DNA of 64,000 nucleotides from Tepidimicrobium xylanilyticum (GTDB taxonomy: Bacteria; Bacillota; Clostridia; Tissierellales; Tepidimicrobiaceae): assembly GCF_900106765.1 (NCBI RefSeq), contig NZ_FNNG01000003.1:1-64000 (forward strand), in the 5' to 3' direction. Below are positions 8,212 through 17,335 of the stretch, piece after piece (within the stretch, counting starts at the first letter, position 1; each line of letters begins with the position of its first letter). A program made the translations under genes and the position numbers. The notes under the pieces are model-generated. The model ran no database searches and was not told where the DNA came from. It was given only the letters and a program-made list of their open reading frames with translations.

Positions 8212-9092
8212 GACCTCAGCCCACCACCTTCTTCAAACAGCAGCTCCATTGTCTTGCTAAAAACTACTTTCACTGCTGCACCTGAGGCACAGACTATATC
8301 AACAATTGTCTGCCCATTATTAATTGCTTTTACCGCGTCCGAATCAAAGGGTATTCTACCCATAAGGCTAATTCCCTGACCTTTACAGAAGTTTTCTATC
8401 TTTTCTGTGTTTTGCATATTTGTGTCAAACTTATTGATACATACCGCCGTCTTTACGCCAAATTTCGTCGCTGTATTTATAATCCGCTCCATGTCACTAA
8501 TTCCGGATATGGATGGCTCGGCCACAATTAACACCATATCAACACCGCTCAAAGACGCTATAACCGGGCAGCCTATACCGGGAGATCCGTCAATAATGGC
8601 AAACTCCACATCAGCGGCTGCTGACTTCATTTGCTTCTTTACCTCGGTAACCAACATTCCGGAGGTTCCGCTGCCCATTTTTAGCTGCGCTGTAGAAAAT
8701 ACTTTTTCTCCTTCTGTATATAACAGCAGTTCACCAGCTACAGCAGGTTTTAAAGTCACAGCTTCAACAGGGCAAACAAGCTCGCAAACCCCGCAGCCTT
8801 CACAGGCAAAAGGATCTACCTTGTATTTTCCATCTGCTGAAATAGCGTCAAAACGGCAGTTTTGCCTGCATTGTCCGCACTCTATGCACAACTCTGTATC
8901 TATCTCGGCTTTCGGCAAGCCATAATAGTCTCTTTTCTTTGGCAAGGAGTTTTGCTTTGTTATAAGATGCAGGTTAGGTGCATCAACATCACAATCAGCA
9001 TAAGCGCGAGCCTTAGATAGCTTGATAAACGCGCTTGCTATGGTTGTCTTTCCGGTACCACCCTTACCACTAAGAATCAGAAGTTGTTTCAT
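8208..9092 (-). CDS. MinD-family ATPase with inserted 2x[4Fe-4S] ferredoxin
   Basis: A 294-residue ParA/MinD P-loop ATPase. The deviant Walker A is LSGKGGTGKTT at residues 7-17. A ferredoxin insertion at about 65-115 carries two clusters: CIECGQCRQNC and CEGCGVCELVCP. Walker B (IIDGSPGIGCPV) follows. This architecture matches the paired ATPases of the Desulfovibrio orange-protein (ORP) operon, which handle a metal-sulfur cofactor and affect division. The next gene upstream is a paralogue. A good SD (GGAGGTG) precedes the ATG. Confidence 0.92.
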   Translation of the reverse strand: MKQLLILSGKGGTGKTTIASAFIKLSKARAYADCDVDAPNLHLITKQNSLPKKRDYYGLPKAEIDTELCIECGQCRQNCRFDAISADGKYKVDPFACEGCGVCELVCPVEAVTLKPAVAGELLLYTEGEKVFSTAQLKMGSGTSGMLVTEVKKQMKSAAADVEFAIIDGSPGIGCPVIASLSGVDMVLIVAEPSISGISDMERIINTATKFGVKTAVCINKFDTNMQNTEKIENFCKGQGISLMGRIPFDSDAVKAINNGQTIVDIVCASGAAVKVVFSKTMELLFEEGGGLRS

Positions 9093-9930
9093 GATGCACC
9101 TCCTTTTTCACGTCCTCCAGCAAAGAAGAAAAGATTGTACGATATTTTTCACTTTTCCTTACAGCAATTTCTGCATTTGAATTCAATGATCCAAGCTCAT
9201 TATCAAAAGGTATTCGGCCTAAAATCCGAATGCCTTTTTCTATGCAAAATTTTTCCGACGGATTTTCACCGTCAAGACACTTGTTTAAAACCACTCCGAA
9301 CGGCTTATTAAATAACTTGACCAGTTCATATACCATGTTAAGGTTATGAACTCCGAACAATGTAGGCTCAGCTACTAATATACAGTAGTCTGCATCCTTA
9401 ATGCTTTCCATGACTATACAGGCACTTCCAGGAGGGCAGTCGATAAATATCGTCTTGCTTCTTTCATGTTCATTCTCATCAAGCAGCTTTTTTATTATGG
9501 GTATCCCTGAAGGTTCACCAGGATTCAATATCCCGGTATATACTGTCACCTGCTCTGAAGTACCTTTTTGCACTCTGCCGATAACCTTTTCTTTCTCTGT
9601 CAATGCCTTTTCAGGGCAAAGCAAGATACATCCACCGCAAGAGTGGCAAATATCTTCAAATACTATCAGTTTTTCTTTTATATAGGCAAGAGCATTAAAC
9701 TTGCAAAATTCAACACACCTTCGGCATCCGCTGCATAGATTTCCATCCACCTTTGGAATTTTAACTGAAATTTCTTCTTCAATGATATCCTTGGGCTTAA
9801 AGAATAGATGTCCATTTGGTTCCTCAACATCACAGTCTATATAGGTTGATGTTTTGGCTACCGCAGCTAAATTAACCGACACTAGCGTTTTCCCCGTTCC
9901 CCCCTTGCCGCTTAGCACAGCTATTTTCAT
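9070..9930 (-). CDS. MinD-family ATPase with inserted 2x[4Fe-4S] ferredoxin (paralogue)
   Basis: A 286-residue paralogue of the downstream ATPase. Walker A is LSGKGGTGKTL at the very N-terminus. The inserted clusters are CSGCRRCVEFC and CHSCGGCILLCP, and the later FIDCPPGSAC is the Walker B region. Two such proteins probably form a heterodimer. I place the start at 9930 (MKIAVLSGKGG), preceded by GGAGGC, instead of the longer frame that runs into the NifX gene. It overlaps the following ATPase by 23 nt. Confidence 0.9.
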   Translation of the reverse strand: MKIAVLSGKGGTGKTLVSVNLAAVAKTSTYIDCDVEEPNGHLFFKPKDIIEEEISVKIPKVDGNLCSGCRRCVEFCKFNALAYIKEKLIVFEDICHSCGGCILLCPEKALTEKEKVIGRVQKGTSEQVTVYTGILNPGEPSGIPIIKKLLDENEHERSKTIFIDCPPGSACIVMESIKDADYCILVAEPTLFGVHNLNMVYELVKLFNKPFGVVLNKCLDGENPSEKFCIEKGIRILGRIPFDNELGSLNSNAEIAVRKSEKYRTIFSSLLEDVKKEVHHETTSDS

Positions 9931-9931
9931 A

Positions 9932-10300
9932 TTATTTGCCTCCATGTCCATGAAAACCAGCATGTATTTCATTCAGCAAAGGAAGCTTTCCAGCAATGAA
10001 GACATCGATATTATCCTTAGCTGAAGCAGTTGTCGTTTTATATATTTCGATTTCCGCAGATTTAAGTACGTCAGCAGCATTTTCACCTAATCGGGGAGTA
10101 AGCAAAATATTCACTTTATTATCTGCTATCATTTGTGCTGCCTTAATTCCTGCTCCGCCTGTACTTGCTGCGGCACTATTGTCAAGGAACACACTTTTCT
10201 GGGTATCGGTATCATAAATCAGAAAGTAAGGAGTGCGTCCAAAGGATACACATACATTCGACTCCAAACTTTTTTCATTTACCGGAATTGCTATTTTCAT
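9932..10300 (-). CDS. NifX/ORP-type iron-molybdenum cofactor-binding protein
   Basis: A 122-residue single-domain member of the dinitrogenase iron-molybdenum cofactor family. It starts MKIAIPVNEKSLES, with VSFGRTPYFLIYD and TGGAGIKAAQMI, and ends in a His/Gly tail (HAGFHGHGGK) like metal-binding tails in the family. Members bind FeMo-co precursors or, for ORP, a Mo-Cu sulfide cluster. A start at 10300 is supported by GGAGGATTCTT upstream. It ends 1 nt before the ATPase gene. Confidence 0.87.
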   Translation of the reverse strand: MKIAIPVNEKSLESNVCVSFGRTPYFLIYDTDTQKSVFLDNSAAASTGGAGIKAAQMIADNKVNILLTPRLGENAADVLKSAEIEIYKTTTASAKDNIDVFIAGKLPLLNEIHAGFHGHGGK

Positions 10301-10673
10301 AAGAATCCTCCGTTCTATTAATATAATTATTGATCGCATTTCGTAATGCGCTAACGCCTAAATTAGAGCAATGAACCTTGTTCTCAGGAAGTCCATCTAA
10401 GGCATGTATGACATCTTCTTCTGAAATTTCCAATGCTTCATCCAGGGTTTTACCCTTAGCTAATACCGTCGTCATACTGGATGTTGCAATTGCCGCAGCA
10501 CAACCAAACACAAGAAAGCTTATTTCACTTATACGATTGTCTTTTACTTTAATATAAATCGTAAGATAATCTCCGCATGTAGGATCACCGAAACTCCCCT
10601 CTGCATCGGCATCCGGCATACTATAAGCATTTTGAGGACACATAAAATGTTCTATCACTTTGTCAGAATACAT
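10275..10673 (-). CDS. NifU/IscU-like Fe-S cluster scaffold
   Basis: A 132-residue NifU N-terminal-type scaffold with the three cluster cysteines in place: GDPTCGDY (with the Asp that labilises the cluster), FGCAAAIATSS, and KVHCSNLG. It starts YSDKVIEHFMCPQN, as in the family. It presumably assembles 2Fe-2S/4Fe-4S units for the ATPases or the NifX-like carrier. It overlaps the NifX gene by 26 nt, with the SD of that gene inside it. Confidence 0.9.
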   Translation of the reverse strand: MYSDKVIEHFMCPQNAYSMPDADAEGSFGDPTCGDYLTIYIKVKDNRISEISFLVFGCAAAIATSSMTTVLAKGKTLDEALEISEEDVIHALDGLPENKVHCSNLGVSALRNAINNYINRTEDSYENSNSGK

Positions 10674-10675
10674 TA

Positions 10676-11050
10676 TCAGTCACCTCTATCACTACCTGCA
10701 AAGCGCCAACCATGCCGGTGCCTGCGACAACCTCGTCCGCACCCATTTCCGAATCCTTCACATAGCCTGTATTCGCCACCTTCTATCAATAGTACCTTAC
10801 CATTAACCAGAGACTCGGCAATCTTTTTTCTGGCTTCAGCGTAAATGCCTTGAACAGTAGTGCGTGCAACATCCATCTGCTTGGCGCATTCCTCTTGCGT
10901 AAAGCCTTCCAAATCAATAAGCCTTATGGCTTCATACTCATCAACTGTCATTCTGACAATATTCTCATCATCCACCTTTAAGTCAAGGGGACCAAACTTA
11001 CTGTTTTCAGGCAAACAGCATACTTTTCTCCATTTCATTGGTCTCGGCAT
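10676..11050 (-). CDS. DUF134 HTH protein, probable operon regulator
   Basis: A 124-residue DUF134 protein. The N-terminus [15 protein letters not shown] is the family hallmark. Residues 45-100 form a sigma-70-region-4-like HTH ([47 protein letters not shown]). The C-terminus is rich in Cys, His and Arg and could bind metal. DUF134 genes commonly neighbour NifX-like genes in anaerobes. It is the best local candidate for binding the palindromes upstream of the operon, but that is inference. The start at 11050 has a GAGGTGAC site. Confidence 0.85.
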   Translation of the reverse strand: MPRPMKWRKVCCLPENSKFGPLDLKVDDENIVRMTVDEYEAIRLIDLEGFTQEECAKQMDVARTTVQGIYAEARKKIAESLVNGKVLLIEGGEYRLCEGFGNGCGRGCRRHRHGWRFAGSDRGD

Positions 11051-11144
11051 ATTTTTAGTCACCTCGATTCTGATAGAAACAATCATTTTTATATTCCATT
11101 ATATTTATAGTCATGCACCCCATCCCTTTAGATAAAACGCGAAC

Positions 11145-11166
11145 AAGGCAGGCTATCGCCTGCCTT
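11145..11166 (-). terminator. Hairpin between DUF5320 genes and the DUF134 operon
   Basis: AAGGCAGGC (11145-11153) and GCCTGCCTT (11158-11166) form a perfect 9-bp stem with a 4-nt loop, extendable by GCGAA/TTCGC with a bulge. On the minus strand only GTTTTATC follows, so it may be an attenuator that lets part of the transcription through. Confidence 0.5.
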
Positions 11167-11182
11167 TCGCATTACGACAGGA

Positions 11183-11500
11183 CTAATCTTCTAACTCATC
11201 GAGACGCTTTTTTACATCATCAAGCTGATTTTCAAGAAATTTAGCCTGCCTTTTCAAAAATTCTTTTTCATCAGCATCCGATGCAAAGTACGCCCCATTT
11301 GCATTTTGAGTACCAAAGCGTGCCCACCTTGGCAGACCGGTCGCATAAAACATTCGCCTAAAGCCTCGTCCCCGTCCGAATCCAAATCCGTAACCGATTG
11401 GATTTGCATAACCCGGAACGGCAAAACCTGCGCAAAATCCTGCACCTCGCCCTGTCATAGGACCCATTCCCATAGGCCCGGTTCCGTCTCCTCTTGGCAT
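11183..11500 (-). CDS. DUF5320 protein
   Basis: A 105-residue Gly/Arg/Met-rich protein of the DUF5320 family, recognised by the start MPRGDGTGPMGMGPMTGRGAG and FCAG. Residues 30-60 are low-complexity Gly/Phe/Arg and the last 30 form a short coiled coil (KEFLKRQAKFLENQLDDVKKRLDELED). The function is unknown. The family recurs beside Mrp/NifX genes in anaerobes, and a metal or cofactor role is only suggested by that company. Confidence 0.8.
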   Translation of the reverse strand: MPRGDGTGPMGMGPMTGRGAGFCAGFAVPGYANPIGYGFGFGRGRGFRRMFYATGLPRWARFGTQNANGAYFASDADEKEFLKRQAKFLENQLDDVKKRLDELED

Positions 11501-11517
11501 AATGTCACCCCCTTTCC

Positions 11518-11754
11518 TTATAATCTCTTACTTTTAATTTTGCTACGATTAGATAAGTGATAAGCTAGATAAAAACACCAGGGGATCATTCCAGCAAGCC
11601 AGAATGCACGCCTGTAACCTCGTCGTCCAAACCAAAATTCTCGTCTGTAACTTGCGTTCAAATAACCGGGCACTTTGGAACCTGCACAAAAACCTAACCT
11701 CCGTCCAGTTAATGGTCCCATTCCCAAAGGACCAGTTCTGTCACCTCTGGGCAT
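11518..11754 (-). CDS. DUF5320 protein, short paralogue
   Basis: A 78-residue sibling of the following gene, with the same head (MPRGDRTGPLGMGPLTGRR, FCAG) but no C-terminal coiled coil; it ends in a basic tail. It is the promoter-proximal gene of the operon. The start at 11754 is preferred, with GAGGAGGAC upstream. Confidence 0.75.
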   Translation of the reverse strand: MPRGDRTGPLGMGPLTGRRLGFCAGSKVPGYLNASYRREFWFGRRGYRRAFWLAGMIPWCFYLAYHLSNRSKIKSKRL

Positions 11755-11818
11755 AATAGTCCTCCTCATTTTTACAATCCATTAAATGAATTGATTATCC
11801 TTTCAACTGTTACTCAGC

Positions 11819-11875
11819 GTAAATGACATATGTCATTTACATCTTATATTATACCCCTATTCTGACATATGTCAA
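11819..11875 (-). promoter_or_regulatory. Sigma-A promoter flanked by two identical palindromes
   Basis: Minus-strand TTGACA (11870-11875) and TATAAT (11848-11853) are both consensus with a 16-nt spacer. The palindrome TGACATATGTCA occurs twice: at 11863-11874, overlapping the -35, and at 11824-11835, near the start point, where the dyad extends to a perfect 22 bp (11819-11840). The centres are 39 bp apart. This is a textbook repressor-controlled promoter for the leftward metal operon. Confidence 0.8.
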
Positions 11876-11884
11876 TAACTATTT

Positions 11885-11923
11885 TAAAAAAATACGCCAA
11901 TCAAGAATTTTTCTCGATTGGCG
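11885..11923 (-). terminator. Terminator after the recombinase genes
   Basis: CGCCAATC (11895-11902) and GATTGGCG (11916-11923) form an 8-bp stem. On the minus strand it is followed by TATTTTTTT. It ends the recombinase transcript and separates the prophage from the host metal operon; the left attachment site should be close to here. Confidence 0.8.
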
Positions 11924-11940
11924 GCAATCATATTGAAATC

Positions 11941-13509
11941 CTATAGTTTCACTTCTATTTCCAGACCCGACTTAAACTCTACCATTAACCTGTCATCATA
12001 TACAATTGCTTTTTCAACTAGTTTTCTAACCAGTTTATCATCAAACTCCGAAATATCACCCGTTTGCGTTTTAAGGAAGTCCGTCATTTCAGCAATCCGA
12101 TCCCTCTTATCTTGGCGAAGAGCGTTTCTTGAAAGTGTTTCTTGCCTTAAGTCCCGTAAGCGGTAAATCTCGTTGACAATATTATCGTATGCTTCCTTTG
12201 AATTTGCCTTTTGGATCAACTCGGTTTGGAGTTCTTCCAGCCTTTTATCAATGTCTGCTGTACTTTCATCCAAATCCGCGCTTAATACGGTTTCAATATT
12301 CTTTTTCAGTATAGCCAGAAAAGAGTTTTTTCCGCTGACCGCTACATTGATTGCTTCTACAATTTTCTCTTTAAGCGTATCTTCAAGTATAGTGGAAGCG
12401 GTACAAAATAAACCGGTGTTTTCCAATCTGCTGACGCATCTCCATACGATTGATTTCTTTCCTCGGTTATTCCAATGAACCCTTCGAAATATTTCATGAC
12501 AGTTGCCGCAGAAAACCATCTGTGATAAAGGATGCTTGTTGCTATAGTTTCTTTTCTTTCCATTCTTACTTATATGCACACATCTTCTTTTGACAAGCTG
12601 TTCCTGAACCTGCATAAAAATTTCACGCGGGATTATAGGCTCATGGCTGTTTTCTACATAGTATTGCGGAACAATACCATTATTGGGTACCCTTTTCTTC
12701 GATAAAAAATCTACGGTATAGGTTTTCTGCAACAGCGCATCACCGATATATTTTTCATTCCTCAAAATCTTATTGATAGTACTAGTATGCCATCTGGGAT
12801 TGCCTGCACCCGTCAGAATTCCGTCAGCCTCCAAACCCCTAGCTATCTGTAGCATACTGGAACCTTCAAGATATTCTCTGTAAATGCGTTTGACGATCTC
12901 AGCTTCTTCAGGTACGATAACTAAATTGCCATCCTTATCCTTTGTATAGCCAAGAAACCGGTTGTGATTGATATGGATTTTTCCTTGCTGATATCGGTAC
13001 TGAATACCCAGTTTTACATTCTGGCTTAACGATTGGCTTTCTTGCTGTGCCAAAGATGCCATAATGGTCAACAGGATTTCTCCTTTGGAATCCAATGTGT
13101 TTATATTTTCCTTTTCAAAGTAAACCGGAATATTTTTTTCTTTAAGCTGCCTTATGTACTTTAGGCAGTCCAGCGTATTTCTTGCAAACCGGCTGATAGA
13201 TTTCGTAATTATCATATCGATTTTGCCCTGCATGCATTCTTCTATCATCCGGTTAAATTCTTCACGCTTTTTCGTGTTGGTTCCGGTAATACCTTCATCT
13301 GCAAATATACCAGCTAACTCCCATTCTGGATTGCTTTTAATGTAATTTGTATAATGCTCGATTTGCGCTTCATAACTGGTTGCCTGCTCCTCGCTGTCCG
13401 TAGAAACACGACAGTAAGCTGCTACCCGAAGCTTAGGTAATTCCTCTGCATTTGCACTATTCCCAATTCGCTTACGGGCAGGAATTACCGTAACATTCCT
13501 GGTTATCAT
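11941..13509 (-). CDS. Large serine recombinase (integrase) A
   Basis: A 522-residue large serine recombinase. The resolvase domain starts [14 protein letters not shown] (catalytic Ser in the YCRVSTD motif), with [16 protein letters not shown] as the active-site helix. A recombinase domain follows (about 170-280), then a zinc ribbon ([10 protein letters not shown]...WRC...C) and a long C-terminal coiled coil. Such enzymes integrate and excise phages at att sites. This is the last gene before the left end. It overlaps the small recombinase gene by 38 nt, with SD GAGGTG. Confidence 0.93.
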   Translation of the reverse strand: MITRNVTVIPARKRIGNSANAEELPKLRVAAYCRVSTDSEEQATSYEAQIEHYTNYIKSNPEWELAGIFADEGITGTNTKKREEFNRMIEECMQGKIDMIITKSISRFARNTLDCLKYIRQLKEKNIPVYFEKENINTLDSKGEILLTIMASLAQQESQSLSQNVKLGIQYRYQQGKIHINHNRFLGYTKDKDGNLVIVPEEAEIVKRIYREYLEGSSMLQIARGLEADGILTGAGNPRWHTSTINKILRNEKYIGDALLQKTYTVDFLSKKRVPNNGIVPQYYVENSHEPIIPREIFMQVQEQLVKRRCVHISKNGKKRNYSNKHPLSQMVFCGNCHEIFRRVHWNNRGKKSIVWRCVSRLENTGLFCTASTILEDTLKEKIVEAINVAVSGKNSFLAILKKNIETVLSADLDESTADIDKRLEELQTELIQKANSKEAYDNIVNEIYRLRDLRQETLSRNALRQDKRDRIAEMTDFLKTQTGDISEFDDKLVRKLVEKAIVYDDRLMVEFKSGLEIEVKL

Positions 13510-13930
13510 CTAAAATCACCTCGCTCTTAATAGAACTATAAGCATACTCTGCCTGCTGAAATGGATCATCGTATAGATTATCCGGCATTGAAGCATGAAA
13601 CTTAAAATTTAAGATTTTCTTTTCATTTCCTTTATGTTCATAAATCCTGCCAAGCGCCTCAGCTCGCCTGTGTCTTTCCAGTTGTGCTTTTCCGAATGTG
13701 TCCTTGCTGATAATTGGCGGATAGAATTTGTCTTCAACATACCGTTTATCTGAAAGCATTTTTGCAACAGATGTGTGGTAACGCTTAATACCTGCTTTTT
13801 GTGCCGCTTTGCTTAAAGAAAGCCCGGAAAGATAAGCCTCAAATAGTTTCTCAATCTTAACTGCTTCCTCTTCATTAACGACAGCCCTGCCGTTTTGAAT
13901 GTTATATCCAAAAGGTATATGGCTCATCAT
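13472..13930 (-). CDS. Catalytic-domain-less recombinase-like protein
   Basis: A 152-residue protein resembling only the central Recombinase domain: [43 protein letters not shown], then [28 protein letters not shown]. It has no serine resolvase domain and no zinc ribbon. It sits between two full recombinases with an ATGA overlap upstream, so it is probably an accessory DNA-binding subunit, not a broken gene. The ATG at 13930 is preferred over the longer frame. Confidence 0.75.
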   Translation of the reverse strand: MMSHIPFGYNIQNGRAVVNEEEAVKIEKLFEAYLSGLSLSKAAQKAGIKRYHTSVAKMLSDKRYVEDKFYPPIISKDTFGKAQLERHRRAEALGRIYEHKGNEKKILNFKFHASMPDNLYDDPFQQAEYAYSSIKSEVILDDNQECYGNSCP

Positions 13931-15495
13931 TTCACCAACCTTTCCCTTAAGTTCAACCCGCATTTCATTTTGAAACCTATTTCCTCCTGTGAAAACACAA
14001 TGATTTCTTCAATAAAGTTCTCAAATATATCGCTATCAAATGCATCAATCTGCTTTTCAGCCTTCGATGTAAATTTAAGAAGCTTCTCAACCTCAACAAG
14101 ATCAGTCATGCTCCCATCGATTGCGCGTTTTATGGCTTCTTTTTGTTCTTTTAATATGGCTGCTTCTTTGAGCAGCTCATTTTTCTGTGTATTAAAAAGA
14201 GCGGGTTCCAGGTATCCTTTGGCCATAAGTCCCATAATCACCTGAACTCGCTCTGTATTTTCTTTGATTTTTGTTTCCATCTCCTGAATCTTTGTTATGT
14301 TATCTGAGTAATTTGTCTTCTTTAAGCTTTGCAACAATGGCCTTAGAATGAACTTATGACCGAAAATAAGCTTATTAATCATAACAACGAAGGCCTGATG
14401 GATCGCATCCTCTCTGACAAACTTCATGGAACAGCTTGATGCGTCCTTTATATGCTTTGTGCAGCACCATGCAATATATTTACGGTCACCGCTGCCATGA
14501 ATTCGACGCTTTAAACTGCTGCCACATTCTGCGCATTTGATTTTCCCAGAGAAAGGGTAGCGTTTTTGATACTTGCTGCTTCCCTTAATTACACCTTTTT
14601 CTTTTCCTCTTTGCTTTAATATCTCTTGGGCGGCTTCAAATTCCTCATGGGATATAATGGCTTCATGATGATCTTTTATCATGTATTGATCTTTTTCCCC
14701 ACGATTATAATGCCGCTTAAAATTCTCATCTGTATAGGTTTTTTGCAGAAGGACATCCCCAGTATATTTTTCATTGCTTAAAATGCTGCGGATAGTTGTC
14801 GCTGTCCAATGCGAACCTCTTTTTGTTGGGATTTTATCCGAATTTAGCCCATCTGCAATTTTCTGTGTGCCTTTACCGTCCAAAGCCTCGGAAAAAATCC
14901 GCTTTACGATTTCAGCCTGTTCTTTATTGATAAATAGCTTTCCATCCACATAATCGTAACCATAGGGAGGATACGAAATTTTGTATGTTCCGTTTTGGAA
15001 CCTACGTCTGATAGACCACTTACTATTTTCTGCAATGGATAATGACTCGTTTTCTGCAAGACTGCTCAAAATTGTCAGCACCAATTCGCCTTCCATGCGC
15101 TGTGTGTTTATATTCTCTTTCTCGAAATAGATGAAAACACCGAGATCGGTAAGTTTTCTCACCATTTCAATGCAGTCGGTTGTGTTTCTGGCAAATCTGC
15201 TGACTGACTTGGTTATAATAAAGTCAATTTTCTTGTTTTCACAATCTGCAAGCAGTCTCAAAAGTCCAGTTCGGTTTTCCTTTTTTGTGCCTGATATGCC
15301 TTCATCATAGTAGATCCCTGCAAACTCCCAATCAGGATTTGCTCTTATATAGGATTCATAATGGTCTTTTTGTGCTTCCAGGCTTGCCATTTGTTCATCA
15401 CTGTCTGTTGAAACCCTGCAATAAGCCGCTACCCTCACCTTTGGCTTGAAAGCTTGGAGAGCATTGTTTCCATCAATCCTTGTTACCTTTCTCAC
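13927..15495 (-). CDS. Large serine recombinase (integrase) B
   Basis: A 522-residue recombinase with the same layout as recombinase [30 protein letters not shown], recombinase domain, zinc ribbon (CAECGSSLKRR...WCC...C) and coiled-coil C-terminus. The GTG at 15495 lies 8 nt after AAAGGAGG; the GTG at 15504 is inside that SD and is less likely. Two intact but diverged recombinases in one operon suggest a heteromeric integrase or division of labour. Confidence 0.92.
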   Translation of the reverse strand: MRKVTRIDGNNALQAFKPKVRVAAYCRVSTDSDEQMASLEAQKDHYESYIRANPDWEFAGIYYDEGISGTKKENRTGLLRLLADCENKKIDFIITKSVSRFARNTTDCIEMVRKLTDLGVFIYFEKENINTQRMEGELVLTILSSLAENESLSIAENSKWSIRRRFQNGTYKISYPPYGYDYVDGKLFINKEQAEIVKRIFSEALDGKGTQKIADGLNSDKIPTKRGSHWTATTIRSILSNEKYTGDVLLQKTYTDENFKRHYNRGEKDQYMIKDHHEAIISHEEFEAAQEILKQRGKEKGVIKGSSKYQKRYPFSGKIKCAECGSSLKRRIHGSGDRKYIAWCCTKHIKDASSCSMKFVREDAIHQAFVVMINKLIFGHKFILRPLLQSLKKTNYSDNITKIQEMETKIKENTERVQVIMGLMAKGYLEPALFNTQKNELLKEAAILKEQKEAIKRAIDGSMTDLVEVEKLLKFTSKAEKQIDAFDSDIFENFIEEIIVFSQEEIGFKMKCGLNLRERLVK

Positions 15496-15556
15496 TGTTT
15501 TCACCTCCTTTGGGTATGTGACATGTTACCTCTGTGTGCCGCTAATAGCAAGCCAA

Positions 15557-15775
15557 TTAGGCCATAAGCTGTGCATACATCGGCGAGAAAGTTTTGCGGT
15601 TCAACTTGTCGATTTTGTTGAATTCTTCTTCTGAAATCAGTCCCGCCTTAAGCATCCTCTGTAGAATTTTGTACGCCCGCCAGTAATCAACCTCTCTTTG
15701 AATTTCCTCCTGTGTTATCTTTGTATAGTTCGTTTCCTGCGGGTTATATGGTAAATGATTAGCCGCCTCTATCAT
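15557..15775 (-). CDS. SHOCT-like small phage protein
   Basis: A 72-residue protein whose second half (RAYKILQRMLKAGLISEEEFNKIDKLNRKTF) matches the short SHOCT-type helix pair often found at the C-terminus of other proteins and as stand-alone phage genes beside serine recombinases. AGGAGGTG precedes the ATG. The function is unknown; it may be a recombination directionality or structural helper. Confidence 0.65.
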   Translation of the reverse strand: MIEAANHLPYNPQETNYTKITQEEIQREVDYWRAYKILQRMLKAGLISEEEFNKIDKLNRKTFSPMYAQLMA

Positions 15776-15828
15776 TCAAGCACCTCCTATAAAGACTTAG
15801 GACAGCCGCGATTGGCTGTCCTTTATCG

Positions 15829-16833
15829 TTATTCCGGCAATTTGAGAACTTGTCCGGGGTAAATAGTATCTGAAGTCAGGCCATTGAGTTTCTTAATCTC
15901 CGGAAATCTTGTTCCTCTACCGAGTTCTTTTTCCGCTATTCTCCATAAGGTATCGCCTTTTTGCACTGTATAGGTTCTATTGCCCTTGTTATCAGGAATG
16001 CTGTTTACAATTACAAGGTTTTCTTTTGCTACCCAAGTGTTTATGCCTGCGATTTCTTGACCACCGGATTTCTTAACCTTTTTACCAAGCAATACACATT
16101 CTTTGCCGCCTTTTATGACCGGCTTGCCTTTGTATAAAGTCTGTGTGACCCTGTGGTAATAGTCATTTTTGACCCACGTTGGAACTTCCACACTGCCGGG
16201 GTAGTAATTCTTTACACTGACCTTAAACTCCACCATATCTCCAATTCCAATATCAGTATTGATATCTGTACTGTTCTCCAGCGCTTTTTTTACTGCTTTA
16301 CGGAAAGTGTCCATATTCTCCCCATGCTTGGGAAACCAGTGCATCACATCAGCATGGTTGCTGGCAATACCGAGCTTATATCCTTCGGAGTGGCAGATGA
16401 TGTCATTCTCATTAAGACCGTACTTCTTGCAGAGCATAACGCAGAGTTCAACAGCATTCTGCCATGCTTTACGGAAATAATCTTCCTGCTTTGCTGCATC
16501 ATAACCCACCATTACCGACCCGGATTTATACGAAAACCCAGCAGGCTCACAGATTTCAAAGCCAATATGGGTATTGTTTGCTGCTCCTCCCGCATGCCAC
16601 CCGCGATGATCCCAAGGCAGGTATTGCCAAACCTCCTTATCGTCTACAAAAGCGTGAACACATACCTGCCTATTTATTTCGCCGGCCTTGTAAGATTTGT
16701 TCCAACGGGAAAACCACTCAGCCGCCATTACACCCGGCACAGCCGTCGAATGTACCATGATTCCTTTAGGCGTGATTTTGCGGCCTGCTGTATAGCAATC
16801 GTTTCGCGTCATGTATTTAGTAAAAAGCTTCAT
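15829..16833 (-). CDS. N-acetylmuramoyl-L-alanine amidase endolysin with LysM
   Basis: A 334-residue phage lysin. Residues 1-180 are an Amidase_2 (PGRP-like) zinc amidase: [11 protein letters not shown] (first zinc His), [24 protein letters not shown], and [22 protein letters not shown] (second zinc site). A middle SH3-like stretch follows, and the last 45 residues are a LysM repeat ([19 protein letters not shown]) that binds peptidoglycan. It cleaves the bond between MurNAc and the stem peptide at lysis. It overlaps the holin gene by ATGA. Confidence 0.93.
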   Translation of the reverse strand: MKLFTKYMTRNDCYTAGRKITPKGIMVHSTAVPGVMAAEWFSRWNKSYKAGEINRQVCVHAFVDDKEVWQYLPWDHRGWHAGGAANNTHIGFEICEPAGFSYKSGSVMVGYDAAKQEDYFRKAWQNAVELCVMLCKKYGLNENDIICHSEGYKLGIASNHADVMHWFPKHGENMDTFRKAVKKALENSTDINTDIGIGDMVEFKVSVKNYYPGSVEVPTWVKNDYYHRVTQTLYKGKPVIKGGKECVLLGKKVKKSGGQEIAGINTWVAKENLVIVNSIPDNKGNRTYTVQKGDTLWRIAEKELGRGTRFPEIKKLNGLTSDTIYPGQVLKLPE

Positions 16834-17249
16834 TTCTTTTCATCCTCCTCATTTGAGTGGCCATGCAGTTGTTCCAATGCGTTCTTCAGCTTTTCAGGAA
16901 TGGGCAGTCCTATATGTGCTGCATTCTCAAGAATTGAAATTCCCTCGTTACTCAGGTAAAAGAAAATCACCGCTGTCCGGATTGCCCCGCCGTTGCCGAG
17001 CACCTGGCTGTCGATTATGTGTCCCAGACCCACAAGTACAAATATAAGCACTTTCTTAAAGATGCCCTTGGCTCCGACTTCACTCGAAAGCTTTTTGTCT
17101 ACAATGGCACACATCACGCCGGTCACATAGTCAATGGCCACAAAAGCGATGAGCGCATATAAAAATCCATCCAGCCCTCCAAGAAACCAGCCAAGAAATC
17201 CGCCAATAGCAGTAAAAACCGCCTGCACCCAGTTCCATACTGTTTTCAT
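16830..17249 (-). CDS. Phage holin (TcdE/phage_holin_4 family)
   Basis: A 139-residue membrane protein with hydrophobic segments at about 10-30, 33-50 and 65-85, and the family features [32 protein letters not shown]. The tail is charged ([11 protein letters not shown]). Holins permeabilise the membrane to release the endolysin encoded just downstream (ATGA overlap). Confidence 0.9.
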   Translation of the reverse strand: MKTVWNWVQAVFTAIGGFLGWFLGGLDGFLYALIAFVAIDYVTGVMCAIVDKKLSSEVGAKGIFKKVLIFVLVGLGHIIDSQVLGNGGAIRTAVIFFYLSNEGISILENAAHIGLPIPEKLKNALEQLHGHSNEEDEKK

Positions 17250-17284
17250 TGTCTTAACCCTCCGTTCAACTTGAATTTTGCATA

Positions 17285-17316
17285 TAAAAAAGCGCCCTGC
17301 CTTAAAGCAAAGCGCT
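17285..17316 (-). terminator. Terminator between tail and lysis genes
   Basis: AGCGC (17291-17295) pairs with GCGCT (17311-17315), with inner TGCCTT/AAAGCA pairing, and is followed on the minus strand by T6. It would separate the lysis genes from the tail operon unless read through. Confidence 0.65.
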
Positions 17317-17335
17317 GAAAATTAAAACTTCTAAT

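Noticed and set aside
11880-11940. AACTATT at 11,876 and about 59,067 as attL/attR core
   Set aside because: Seven AT-rich bases match by chance too often, and no flanking dyad symmetry is seen.
13472-13963. Middle recombinase as a broken fragment of a full recombinase
   Set aside because: It starts with its own coupled ATG, keeps a well-formed domain and overlaps both neighbours as a designed operon would. No remnant of a resolvase domain is present.
16153-16959. Large plus-strand frame (268 residues) opposite the endolysin
   Set aside because: It is antisense to a clear amidase with overlapping motif evidence and has no SD or domain.
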